DNA of 64,000 bases from an uncultured Alphaproteobacteria bacterium (lineage in GTDB: Bacteria; Pseudomonadota; Alphaproteobacteria; RF32; CAG-239): positions 124,001 through 188,000 of the forward strand of contig CAKQLF010000001.1 of assembly GCA_934254585.1 (NCBI GenBank), read 5' to 3'. Shown in pieces: positions 32,975 through 40,999 of this stretch. The translations under genes were made by a program, and so were the position numbers. Position 1 is the first letter of the stretch. Each line of letters begins with the position of its first letter. The notes beneath the pieces were generated by a model, which saw nothing but the letters and a program-made list of their open reading frames with translations, ran no database searches and was not told the origin of the DNA.

Positions 32975-33361
32975 ATGGCTAAAGCAATTCTGAAAAAGAA
33001 AAAAGAAAAAAAGAATATCACTTCCGGTGTGGCTCACGTTGATTCTTCTTTCAACAACACAAGAGTTACAATCACGGACGCACAAGGTAATACTGTTTCT
33101 TGGTCAACCGCAGGTGCACAAGGTTTTAAAGGTTCTAGAAAATCTACTCCTTATGCCGCTCAGGTTGCCGCTGAAGAAGCCGGTAAAAAAGCTCAGGAAA
33201 ACGGTATGAAAACTTTGGAAGTAGAAGTTAAAGGACCTGGGTCAGGAAGAGAATCTGCAATTCGCGCATTGCAGGTAATCGGTTTTACTATCACAACAAT
33301 TCGTGATGTAACCCCAATTCCACATAATGGTTGCCGTCTGAGAAAAAGACGTCGCGTCTAG
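32975..33361 (+). CDS. rpsK: 30S ribosomal protein S11
   Basis: 128 residues. GVAHVDSSFNNTRVTITDAQ, GFKGSRKSTPYAAQ and the universally conserved end RDVTPIPHNGCRLRKRRRV identify S11, a platform protein. ATG 32975 is preceded by GAGGT; the GTG two codons upstream is less likely. Confidence 0.97.
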   Translation: MAKAILKKKKEKKNITSGVAHVDSSFNNTRVTITDAQGNTVSWSTAGAQGFKGSRKSTPYAAQVAAEEAGKKAQENGMKTLEVEVKGPGSGRESAIRALQVIGFTITTIRDVTPIPHNGCRLRKRRRV

Positions 33362-33371
33362 TTATTATTTG

Positions 33372-33409
33372 GGCACAGGCCTTTTTTAAGGCCTGTTGCC
33401 GTGTTTTTT
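33372..33409 (+). terminator. Hairpin with T-run between rpsK and rpoA (attenuator)
   Basis: ACAGGCCTT at 33374-33382 pairs with AAGGCCTGT at 33387-33395, extended by GGC/GCC, then GTGTTTTTT. It has terminator form but lies inside the operon, so it probably lowers rpoA expression relative to rpsM-rpsK or marks a processing site. Confidence 0.7.
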
Positions 33410-33447
33410 ATATGTACATATAACTTATCAAGAAAAGGACAAAACCG

Positions 33448-34458
33448 GTGATTCAAAAGAATTGGCAAGAACTTATTAAACCAACTAATTTGCAAGTTTC
33501 TCAAGATGAGGCTGCTCACAAAGCAAAAATAGTGGTTGAACCTTTAGAGAGAGGCTTCGGTCTTACTCTGGGTAATGCGTTGAGAAGAGTTTTACTGTCC
33601 TCATTGCAAGGCGGTGCTGTTTCCGCTATAAAAATTGATGGTGTTTTGCACGAATTTTCTGTAATTCCTGGCGTTCGCGAAGACGTTACGGATATTGTGC
33701 TCAACATTAAAGAGTTGGCGGTTGCCGTTCACTCTGACAGCGCAAAAATTATGACCTTAAAAGCTGAAGGACCTTGCGTGGTTACGGCAGCTATGATTGA
33801 AACCGGTCACGACGTTGAAATTATGAATCCGGAGCATATTATTTGCACGCTTGATGCCGGTGCAAAAATTAATATGGAATTAACTGTTACTACCGGTAAA
33901 GGTTATGTTCCGGCATATAACAGCAAATCTGCCGATGCTCCTATCGGTTTGATTGCCGTTGATGCTATTTATTCTCCGGTTAAAAAAGTTTCTTATAAGG
34001 TTGAAAATACTCGTGTTGGTCAAATTACCGATTATGATAAATTGACTATGAATATTGAAACAAACGGTGTTGTTTCTCCGGAAGATGCAGTGGCTTTGGC
34101 TGCTCGCATTTTGCAAGACCAATTGAAGCCGTTTATTAACTTTGATGAACCTGAAAACGAGTCTGAAGATATTCACGAAGAATTGCCATTCAATCGCAAT
34201 TTGCTTCGTAAAGTTGATGAACTTGAATTGTCTGTTCGTTCGGCAAACTGCTTGAAAAATGACAATATTATCTATATTGGTGACTTGGTTCAAAAAACCG
34301 AAGCCGAAATGTTGCGTACTCCAAACTTTGGTCGTAAGTCTTTGAATGAAATCAAAGAGGTTTTGGCTAAAATGGGTATTCATTTGGGTATGGAAACTCC
34401 GGGTTGGCCGCCTGAAAATATAGAAGAGTTGATTAAGCGTTGTGACGAACACTTCTAA
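33448..34458 (+). CDS. rpoA: DNA-directed RNA polymerase subunit alpha
   Basis: 336 residues. MIQKNWQELIKPTNL starts at GTG 33448, the typical alphaproteobacterial beginning. LERGFGLTLGNALRRVLLSS is the dimerisation motif; the C-terminal domain has LRTPNFGRKSLNEIKEVLAK (written as MLRTPNFGRKSLNEIKEV) for UP-element and activator binding, ending in WPPENIEELIKRCDEHF. rplQ, which normally follows, is absent here; a repeat array begins six bases after the stop. Confidence 0.97.
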   Translation: MIQKNWQELIKPTNLQVSQDEAAHKAKIVVEPLERGFGLTLGNALRRVLLSSLQGGAVSAIKIDGVLHEFSVIPGVREDVTDIVLNIKELAVAVHSDSAKIMTLKAEGPCVVTAAMIETGHDVEIMNPEHIICTLDAGAKINMELTVTTGKGYVPAYNSKSADAPIGLIAVDAIYSPVKKVSYKVENTRVGQITDYDKLTMNIETNGVVSPEDAVALAARILQDQLKPFINFDEPENESEDIHEELPFNRNLLRKVDELELSVRSANCLKNDNIIYIGDLVQKTEAEMLRTPNFGRKSLNEIKEVLAKMGIHLGMETPGWPPENIEELIKRCDEHF

Positions 34459-34463
34459 GAGTT

Positions 34464-34568
34464 AAAAACTCGTCTAATGGCTTTCTACTTGCAAGACTTT
34501 TTCTTATGTACTTCTATGTACACGGCGAAAAAGTCTTGCGGCGCATTAAGCACATTATCCGAGTTTTT
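34464..34568. repeat. GTAC-core nested palindrome, copy C
   Basis: Outer arms AAAACTCG/CGAGTTTT; inner 13-bp perfect arms GCAAGACTTTTTC (34491-34503) and GAAAAAGTCTTGC (34527-34539); loop TATGTACTTCTATGTACACGG with two GTAC. Compared with copy A the inner arms differ at two positions on each side, and both changes are compensated. It follows the rpoA stop directly and may also end that transcript. Confidence 0.85.
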
Positions 34569-34950
34569 AGAATATGAGCTAAAGAGAGAAAATTCACGTA
34601 CTTCTGTGTACGCTAAAATTTTCTCTCTTCTTGTTTTTGGCACTATCTACATCACTATCCGTAATTTTGTATATTTTGGTTTGCAGGACTTTTTCTTATG
34701 TACCTCTATGTACACGTCGCTCTAAAATACCGTCGCATATACACACGCTATCCGAGTTTTTAGTAAAGGTATAAGAGAGAAAGTCTAAAAAAGATTTTCT
34801 CTCTTCTTGTTTTGGGCACTATCTACACCAATATCCGTAATTTTGTATCTTTTGGTTTGCAAGACCTCTTCTTATGTGCTTCTGTGTACACGGCGAAAAA
34901 GTCTTGCGGCGCATTAAGCACATTATCCGAATTTTTATAAATAAAGTAAG
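34569..34950. repeat. Tandem repeat array of about 180-190 bp units downstream of rpoA
   Basis: Three units begin with GCAAGACTTT (34491), GCAGGACTTT (34683) and GCAAGACCTC (34859). Between them the spacer TTGGCACTATCTAC ... ATCCGTAATTTTGTAT ... TTTTGGTTTGC occurs twice (from about 34636 and 34814). The middle unit has decayed arms (CGTCGCTCTAAAATACCGTCGC). A second stem without a GTAC core, AAGAGAGAAA/TTTCTCTCTT, lies near 34772-34806. No coding sequence is supported in this 585-base gap. Confidence 0.75.
34583..34628. repeat. GTAC-core palindrome, copy D
   Basis: AGAGAGAAAATT at 34583-34594 pairs with AATTTTCTCTCT at 34617-34628, enclosing CACGTACTTCTGTGTACGCT. Stem sequence is unrelated to copies A and C but the loop again has the GTAC-N-GTAC core. 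Confidence 0.8.
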
Positions 34951-34999
34951 CTTAAAAAATAATCCTTGTATCGGTTAAGATACAAGGATTATTTTTAAG
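34951..34999 (-). terminator. Long terminator hairpin before the 35044 gene end
   Basis: A stem of about 20 bp: CTTAAAAAATAATCCTTGTATC (22 bases, 34951-34972) against its complement at 34979-34999, with loop GGTTAA. It ends the minus-strand gene 35044-35649 and can work both ways. Confidence 0.8.
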
Positions 35000-35043
35000 T
35001 TTGTTTGGAAGTTTTGCCTGTTAGCCAATGTTCTCAGCCAGAA

Positions 35044-35649
35044 TCATTTTTCGGGAATTTGAATGGCTTTACGGCAATCACCGATTGCGTAGTTATAGTT
35101 TCTATACATCCGCTGGAAATCTTCAAATAAACTATATCTAAGCCAATCTCCAAAGCCAATGCAGTTATAAGCATTAACGCCGTGCGTCATTAAAATGCTG
35201 ATAGTATCGTCAAAATCCGTATCAAGATAGAGCTCAGCTGAGGTGAAAGTTGCTTGTGACACCGGAACATTGTTAAATTTCAAATTATCCAGATAGTCTG
35301 AAATTTGTTTATCATCGGCAAAATTAAGCCTAAATTTAAGATGGTCTCGTGAGATAAATATGTTTTGACGCTTAGTTTCAATGCCCCAAACACAATGTTT
35401 CAAGTTTAAGTCCAGACCATCTTTTATGAAAAGATTGCCATTTTGTTCATAAAGCAGTCGCCGCGGAGTTTTAATAAACTTTTCCGAAGAAGGTAGATTC
35501 TGCACAGCAGAATTGCTTGAAGATTTATCAGTTTCAAGTCCGGCAGTGCTCTTATTTTTTCGGCGTTTTTCGTACCAAAGTTGTAACTCTTCATCACTAA
35601 TTTGATAATCAGTAATAACATCTTCCAAAGCTTTAATTTTATTATTCAT
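35044..35649 (-). CDS. Hypothetical cytoplasmic protein
   Basis: 201 residues, no signal peptide or membrane helix. The N-terminal 60 residues are helical and polar with a Ser/Asn linker (DKSSSNSAVQNLPSS); the rest mixes strands and helices (NGNLFIKDGLDLNLKHCVWG, NYAIGDCRKAIQ). No recognised family. It lies alone between the repeat array and pilin cassette 2, pointing the opposite way to the ribosomal operon, so it probably came with the accessory insertion. ATG 35649; no clear Shine-Dalgarno. Confidence 0.6.
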   Translation of the reverse strand: MNNKIKALEDVITDYQISDEELQLWYEKRRKNKSTAGLETDKSSSNSAVQNLPSSEKFIKTPRRLLYEQNGNLFIKDGLDLNLKHCVWGIETKRQNIFISRDHLKFRLNFADDKQISDYLDNLKFNNVPVSQATFTSAELYLDTDFDDTISILMTHGVNAYNCIGFGDWLRYSLFEDFQRMYRNYNYAIGDCRKAIQIPEK

Positions 35650-35781
35650 AATATTTACAAAAAATGGTAAAACATAAAAATACTAAATCGCTTATAATGT
35701 GTAGCATAATACAAACAAAGAATCAAGCTAATTTGGCAATTTTGTCATAATCGGATTAAGAATGGTGGGTAATGATAAAAA

Positions 35782-35830
35782 AAAGCTGAAAAAGTCTTGC
35801 GGCGGATGAAGTGCATTATCCGAGTTTCCA
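35782..35830. repeat. GTAC-family element, right half only (copy E)
   Basis: GAAAAAGTCTTGCGGCGGAT followed by GAAGTGCATTATCCGAGTTT matches the right arm of copy C; the left arm and GTAC core are missing. From here to 36262 the sequence parallels 31380-31831. The rest of the gap 35650-35781 shows nothing recognisable. Confidence 0.7.
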
Positions 35831-35891
35831 AGAGTTTATGCCGGTTGTCGGAATAGATTAACCGGTATTTTTGTACGCTAAAATTTTCTGC

Positions 35892-35920
35892 TTTACATTT
35901 ATAGTTTGTTTTATTAAATT
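35892..35920 (+). promoter_or_regulatory. Promoter of pilin cassette 2
   Basis: TTTACA, 17 bases, TAAATT, the same as in cassette 1, preceded and followed by near-identical sequence. Confidence 0.6.
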
Positions 35921-35947
35921 GACATTGAAAGCGTTAAGGTGCTTTTA

Positions 35948-36122
35948 GGGCGTGAGAACCCTTTACATTGATAGTCGTTAAAGCATAGCGACTAAAATAT
36001 TATATGCCGATTTCCGTTGGACGGATGTCGGCTAAATAAGGCTATGAGCTGAATAAGCCGAGCCGTTTATGTGTATACGGTTTCTCAACATCCGCCCGCT
36101 TTTTTATAGCGGGTTTTGTTTT
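35948..36122 (+). promoter_or_regulatory. Structured RNA leader with terminator, copy 2
   Basis: Same 175-nt element as at 31517-31691: GGGCG/CGCCC closing pairs, three inner hairpins and the CCCGCT/AGCGGG terminator with TTTTGTTTT. It differs from copy 1 almost only in the 5' arm of the third closing helix (ACATTGATAG instead of ACACATAG), while the 3' arm TATGTGTATA is unchanged, so this helix is partly broken. The pilin start lies 32 bases after the terminator. Confidence 0.73.
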
Positions 36123-36154
36123 ATGTATAGCAAAATTAAACGGAGTTAAGAAAT

Positions 36155-36775
36155 ATGTATAAAAGTTTTGATAAAGGCCGCTCTATGATTGAGATGCTTG
36201 GAGTTTTGGCGATTATCGGTGTTCTCTCTGTCGGCGGAATCGCCGGATATTCCAAAGCGATGTCGAGTTTTAAGCACAATAAATGGCGGCAGCAAGTAGA
36301 GGACTTGATTTTTAATATTAAAGACGCTTATAAAAATGAAAAAACATACGGAAACGGCAATTTATTACCGACAATGCAGTCCATAGGCATTGTGCCGCAA
36401 GATATGCTGAATGAGGGTAATGTTGATTTGTTTGGAAACAAGGTTTCTATAAAAAGCAGAGGTTGGAATGGGTATGTTCGTATGAATTTGCTGTTTGAAA
36501 TGATTCCTAATAAAGAATCCGTGCAAAATTGCCACGATTTGCTGCAGATGGTATCAGTTTATACCAATTATATTTGGACAGTCTCAGTCTGTACCGGAAA
36601 TGGTTGTGAATATACCGGACCATTTATTTATAGAGCGTGCGGCAAAGTTGCTCCGGCGGAATATGTTCAGGAAACTAAATGTAAGGATTATGATTTTGCT
36701 GAAGTTATGCAGGCTTGCCGTGTTTGTGCGGAAGAACCTTGTTCAGCTTTGGTTCTTTTTGATAATAATGCCTAA
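36155..36775 (+). CDS. Type IV pilin-like protein, cassette 2
   Basis: 206 residues. The first 36 codons equal those of cassette 1 except for two synonymous changes, including the prepilin site KG/RSMIE with Arg at +1. From codon 37 onward the sequence is unrelated: a helical stalk, then LFGNKVSIKSRGWNGYV, and eight Cys (NCHDLL, VCTGNGCEYT, RACGKV, TKCKDY, ACRVCAEEPC), suggesting a disulphide-rich head. GGAGTTAAG precedes the ATG. A function in a surface filament or secretion pseudopilus is inferred from the N-terminus only. Confidence 0.82.
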   Translation: MYKSFDKGRSMIEMLGVLAIIGVLSVGGIAGYSKAMSSFKHNKWRQQVEDLIFNIKDAYKNEKTYGNGNLLPTMQSIGIVPQDMLNEGNVDLFGNKVSIKSRGWNGYVRMNLLFEMIPNKESVQNCHDLLQMVSVYTNYIWTVSVCTGNGCEYTGPFIYRACGKVAPAEYVQETKCKDYDFAEVMQACRVCAEEPCSALVLFDNNA

Positions 36776-36844
36776 ATTGAAAAACATACTTCTCAAATTT
36801 GATAAATTATGTAAAAATGAGAAATGTATTTCTCAAAAATCGAG

Positions 36845-37756
36845 TCATCTCTTGCGGCAAGCGGCGTTTTTAACCAGAATAGCGCATAAATCGGCGAAAG
36901 AAATTCCTAAATACTTTGCCTGTTCCGGCACCAAAGAAAGTGCGGTCATTCCGGGGTTGGTGTTAATTTCCAACAAAACGACTCCGTCTTTTTCGTTATA
37001 GCGAAAGTCGCAACGGGCAACTGTTTGACAGCCTAAGGCGTTATAAACAATTTCGGTGTAACGTTTGCAGGTTTCGGCTATGTTTTCCGGAAGTTCTGCT
37101 GGCAGAATGTGATGAGTTTTGCCGGTGGTGTATTTGGCTTGATAATCATAAAACGAACAATCGGTTTTAAGTTCGGTAATTACCGAGGCTTTACCTTCAA
37201 GACACATAACGGTTAATTCGCGACCGGCAATATATGGCTCAATCAGAATCGGCAGATTTGGGGCTGAATAGGTTACTCTTTTTGCTTCTTCCGCGTTATG
37301 AACAATATAAACACCGACACTTGAACCGTCACACACCGGTTTTACAACGTACGGATAAGAAATTTTAGTGCCGTTTTGCAAATAAGCGGCGGCTGTTGTT
37401 TTTTCGCCTTGCGCCACTTTAACGCCGGCGGCTGAAGCCAATAGCTTAGTTAAATATTTATCCATTCCCAACGCTGAGGCTTTTAAACCGGAGTGGGTGT
37501 AAGGAATTTGCAATAAGTCGAGTAAACCCTGCAGTTCTCCGTCTTCTCCCCAATTGCCGTACAGACCATTATAAACCACATCTGGTTTTTCAGTTTTAAG
37601 AGTATCTAAAAAAGTCCAAATATCGGTTAAATCGTGTTCAATTACAGTATAGCCTTTGCTTTTTAAGGCGGAGGCTATGTCGTTTTTGGAAGATATACTA
37701 ACTTCGCGTTCGGCAGAGAATCCGCCATAAACCAGCAAAACTTTTTCAGACATCAT
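36845..37756 (-). CDS. ddl: D-alanine--D-alanine ligase
   Basis: 303 residues, ATP-grasp enzyme that makes the D-Ala-D-Ala end of the peptidoglycan pentapeptide. LLVYGGFSAEREVSISS at the start, VYNGLYGNWGEDGELQGLLD, YPYVVKPVCDGSSVGVYIV (ATP-grasp lysine), EINTNPGMTALSLVPEQA (Mg ligands) are all present. DdlB length class. Convergent with pilin 2; divergent from the DUF3108 gene. ATG at 37756 with AAGGAAAAAATG upstream. Confidence 0.96.
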   Translation of the reverse strand: MMSEKVLLVYGGFSAEREVSISSKNDIASALKSKGYTVIEHDLTDIWTFLDTLKTEKPDVVYNGLYGNWGEDGELQGLLDLLQIPYTHSGLKASALGMDKYLTKLLASAAGVKVAQGEKTTAAAYLQNGTKISYPYVVKPVCDGSSVGVYIVHNAEEAKRVTYSAPNLPILIEPYIAGRELTVMCLEGKASVITELKTDCSFYDYQAKYTTGKTHHILPAELPENIAETCKRYTEIVYNALGCQTVARCDFRYNEKDGVVLLEINTNPGMTALSLVPEQAKYLGISFADLCAILVKNAACRKR

Positions 37757-37810
37757 TTTTTCCTTTATAATCTTAAAATTTCTGTTATTGTAAGGAAAAT
37801 TGTTTAATGA

Positions 37811-38584
37811 ATGGCTAAGATGAAAAAGGGACTTTTAATATTTTTTTCAGGACTGTTATGGATAACTGAGGTGCAAGCTTTGGAAGTTAGACACAGCCTG
37901 AAAACGACAATCGGTTTTTTTGACGCGTGCGAAACAATGTTTACTTATGCGTTTTATAATAATAAAGATTATGATATTAAAACTTCTATAAAAACCAGCG
38001 GAGCGTTTGGGGTGTTGTATCCTTTTACTGCCGCTTATCACGCGGTGGGAACGTATGATAAATTTAAGTTTAAGCCTCAAGATTATTTTTATGAAACACA
38101 AACAAGGTTCAGACATCGTTCAAAAGAAATTGTGTATAAAAACGGCGAGCCGCAATATCGTGTGAGTGTGAAAAACGAACATAGGCGTACTGATGAAATC
38201 AAAACAAATCTGCAATATTCTTTTTCGGGAGATTTGCTCTCGGTGTTTGGCGAACTGACGCAACGTATTATCACAAAAGGCAAATGTGATTTGGAGCAAT
38301 ATTCGTTTAATGGCAAAAAATATGCAAAATCAGTTGTTAAAACCTTGAAGAAGGAAAAAATAAAAACGGAATATTTTTCCGGCAAGGCCTTGAAATGTCA
38401 ATATAAACAAGAAATTTTAGATGACACGGACGCCGGATTTTTATTAGATCCCGACGAGCCTATTTATTTTTGGGTGCTGCAAGATGAAAAGACAAAAGCG
38501 TGGTTTGTGGCTAAAATTTTAATTGAAAACACACCGTTTGGTAAATTGCAGGCGGTGACAACCAATATAGAGGTGAAGTTATGA
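37811..38584 (+). CDS. DUF3108-domain periplasmic protein
   Basis: 257 residues with a signal peptide (MKKGLLIFFSGLLWITEVQA after a three-codon lead). The mature chain shows the pattern of DUF3108 proteins, common in Alphaproteobacteria: an early YAFYNNKDYDIKTSIKTSG segment, DYFYETQTRFRHRSKE, and the C-terminal WFVAKILIENTPFGKLQAV. Thought to be an envelope beta-rich protein; function unknown. ATG 37811 or 37820 possible. The stop overlaps the next ATG by four bases (ATGA). Confidence 0.8.
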   Translation: MAKMKKGLLIFFSGLLWITEVQALEVRHSLKTTIGFFDACETMFTYAFYNNKDYDIKTSIKTSGAFGVLYPFTAAYHAVGTYDKFKFKPQDYFYETQTRFRHRSKEIVYKNGEPQYRVSVKNEHRRTDEIKTNLQYSFSGDLLSVFGELTQRIITKGKCDLEQYSFNGKKYAKSVVKTLKKEKIKTEYFSGKALKCQYKQEILDDTDAGFLLDPDEPIYFWVLQDEKTKAWFVAKILIENTPFGKLQAVTTNIEVKL

Positions 38585-39984
38585 GAAAAGCGGAATTGTT
38601 ATTGCCGGCCGGTTCGCTGGTAAAATTGAAGACGGCGTTATTATATGGTGCCGATGCGGTGTATGCCGGAACGCCGGATATGAGTTTACGCACACAATCC
38701 AAGTTTTCATTAGAGGACTTGAAAGAAGGGATTGAATTTGTGCATCAACAGGGCAAAAAAATCTATTTAACCCTCAATTTATATATTCACAATGAAGAAG
38801 CCGCCAAATTGCCGCAATTTGTGAAAACTTTGCAAGAACTGCGGCCGGACGGAGTTTTGGTGGCTGACCCCGGGGTGTTTTATTACTTAAAAGAAAACGC
38901 GCCGGAATTGAAACGCTTTGTTTCTACACAAGCGAATATTTGTTCGGGACAAACTGTAAAGTTTTGGCAGTCAATGGGGGCGAGCCTGTGCGTTTTGGGA
39001 CGTGAAGTCACATTTGCCGAAATGGCGGAAATTCGCAAGCAGTGTCCGGATATTTTATTGGAATGTTTTGTGCACGGCGCAATGTGTATGTCTTATTCCG
39101 GCCGTTGCTTAATTTCTAATTTTATGGCGGATAGAAGTGCTAATAAGGGAAAATGCGCTCATTGTTGCCGTTGGCACTATAAAATGCATTTGCGCTTAAA
39201 AGACGGAACAATCAAGGAATTGGAAATAAATCAGGATAATGCCAAGGCTTTTGAATTTTTACTTGAAGAGGAGTTTCGCCCAGGGGAATATTATGAAATT
39301 GTGGAGGACGAACACGGCGGCTATTTGCTTAATTCCAAAGATATGTGTTTAATGCCGCGTTTGAATGATATTTTGGGAATCGGTATGGACTCGCTGAAAG
39401 TGGAAGGTCGCAACAAAACCGAATATTATGCCGGAACAGTGGCGCGCGCTTATCGGCAAGCTATTGATGATTATTATGCGAATCCGCAGGAATGGGATTA
39501 TAAAAAGTATATGGACGATTTATACACCTTGCAGAATCGCGGATATTGCTTAGGTTTTCACGATGGCAAGCTGACAAATGTCAGTCAAAATTATGAATAT
39601 ACCAGAACGCTCGGCGAGTGGCTGTTTGCCGGTTCTATTGTGGAGTGGCAAGGCGATGATGCTGTTTTTGAAGTGCGTAACTATATTAACAGCGGTGAGT
39701 TTATCGACTTTTTAATTCCGAATACCTTGGAAAATTTGCGTTTGACTTTGACAGAATTTGAAGATGCCGACAGCGGTGAAGTGACACCGCGCGTTTCGGC
39801 CGGACAAGGTAAAAAAATCCGCATTAAGCCGGCGCAGTGGAATTTGCCGATTGCCGAGGTTAAGGCTAAATTGCCGCAATATGTGATTGCTCGCAAATGG
39901 CAGGGATTAAATGGGGAAAATGCTGAAATGTATGAACGCAAGCGGCAAGAATTTTCACAGTTGATTAATAAAGAGGATAAATAA
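38581..39984 (+). CDS. trhP: Peptidase U32-family protein, TrhP/YegQ-like
   Basis: 467 residues. KAELLLPAGSLVKLKTALLY, GADAVYAGTPDMSLR, and the family signature ECFVHGAMCMSYSGRCLISN with the following Cys pair KGKCAHCCRW identify the U32 group. The length and the C-terminal beta domain fit TrhP (YegQ), which takes part in prephenate-dependent 5-hydroxylation of tRNA wobble uridine and carries an iron-sulphur cluster on four Cys. The other U32 enzyme, RlhA, is longer. Overlap with the DUF3108 gene and placement before miaA, another tRNA modifier, support this role. Confidence 0.82.
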   Translation: MRKAELLLPAGSLVKLKTALLYGADAVYAGTPDMSLRTQSKFSLEDLKEGIEFVHQQGKKIYLTLNLYIHNEEAAKLPQFVKTLQELRPDGVLVADPGVFYYLKENAPELKRFVSTQANICSGQTVKFWQSMGASLCVLGREVTFAEMAEIRKQCPDILLECFVHGAMCMSYSGRCLISNFMADRSANKGKCAHCCRWHYKMHLRLKDGTIKELEINQDNAKAFEFLLEEEFRPGEYYEIVEDEHGGYLLNSKDMCLMPRLNDILGIGMDSLKVEGRNKTEYYAGTVARAYRQAIDDYYANPQEWDYKKYMDDLYTLQNRGYCLGFHDGKLTNVSQNYEYTRTLGEWLFAGSIVEWQGDDAVFEVRNYINSGEFIDFLIPNTLENLRLTLTEFEDADSGEVTPRVSAGQGKKIRIKPAQWNLPIAEVKAKLPQYVIARKWQGLNGENAEMYERKRQEFSQLINKEDK

Positions 39985-39987
39985 AAT

Positions 39988-40923
39988 ATGCTAAAGAATC
40001 CGGTTTTGGTCATTGCCGGTCCGACAGCTTCCGGTAAATCCGCTTTGGCGGCGCAACTGGCGCACGATTTAAACGGCGTGGTGCTGAACTGTGATTCGAT
40101 GCAGATTTACAAAAATATTCCGATTATTGCGGCGGCACCCGGCGAAGATGAAAAAAAACTGGCGGAGCATCGTTTGTTTGAAATTTATGATTGTGACAAA
40201 CGCGGCAATGTGGTTGATTGGCTGAATTTGTGCGTGACGGAAATTCGTAAGTTGTGGAAGGAGAATCGGTTGCCGGTGGTTGTCGGCGGCACGGGTTTTT
40301 ATGCCGAAGCATTATTGAACGGGGTGACGCCGATACCGGAAACACCATCGGAAGTACGGGAAAATTTGCAATTGCGTTTGCAAAATGAAGGTTTGCCAAA
40401 TTTGTATGCCGATTTACAGCAAAAAGATGCGGAAATTGCCGCTAAGCTGAATCCTAATGATAAAACGCGTATTATGCGCGCTTTAGAGGTTATTGAAGCA
40501 ACGGGGCAAAAACTGTCGGCGTGGTATGAAAAACCATTGGTGCAAAAAATACCTGAAGCAAATTTTATTAAAGTGAAAATTATGCCGCCGTTGGAAATTA
40601 TTGCCGAGCGTTGTTGTCAGCGTTTGGAAAAAATGGTGTATGAACTGGGTGCGTTGGCAGAAATACATAACTTGTTTTTGCAAAATCTGGATGAAAATCT
40701 GCCGGCAATGAAAGCATTGGGCGTGCCGGAACTCGGTTTGTTTATTAAAGGTCAGATGTCTTTGCCGGAAGCTTTGGATTTGGCAAAACTACACACGCGG
40801 CAATATGCTAAGCGACAGCGGACGTGGCTAAAAAATAAAATGGCCGCCGATATTGTTTTTGAAAATGTTTATCAGGGGCAAAAAGACTATTTACAACAGA
40901 TTTTCAATGTTATAAAACTGTGA
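39988..40923 (+). CDS. miaA: tRNA dimethylallyltransferase
   Basis: 311 residues. P-loop AGPTASGKSALAAQLA, NCDSMQIYKNIPIIAAAP, and VVVGGTGFYAEALLNG are MiaA marks; TRQYAKRQRTWLKN near the end is the conserved C-terminal block. Adds an isopentenyl group to A37 of tRNAs reading UNN codons. Three bases after trhP with GAGGATAAATAAAAT as ribosome site, so co-transcribed. Confidence 0.95.
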   Translation: MLKNPVLVIAGPTASGKSALAAQLAHDLNGVVLNCDSMQIYKNIPIIAAAPGEDEKKLAEHRLFEIYDCDKRGNVVDWLNLCVTEIRKLWKENRLPVVVGGTGFYAEALLNGVTPIPETPSEVRENLQLRLQNEGLPNLYADLQQKDAEIAAKLNPNDKTRIMRALEVIEATGQKLSAWYEKPLVQKIPEANFIKVKIMPPLEIIAERCCQRLEKMVYELGALAEIHNLFLQNLDENLPAMKALGVPELGLFIKGQMSLPEALDLAKLHTRQYAKRQRTWLKNKMAADIVFENVYQGQKDYLQQIFNVIKL

Positions 40924-40999
40924 ACAACGTTATAAAACCTTGCACATTGTGTCATTCGGTTATAAAACTATAACATAATTAAATATGGAGAAAATGCAA

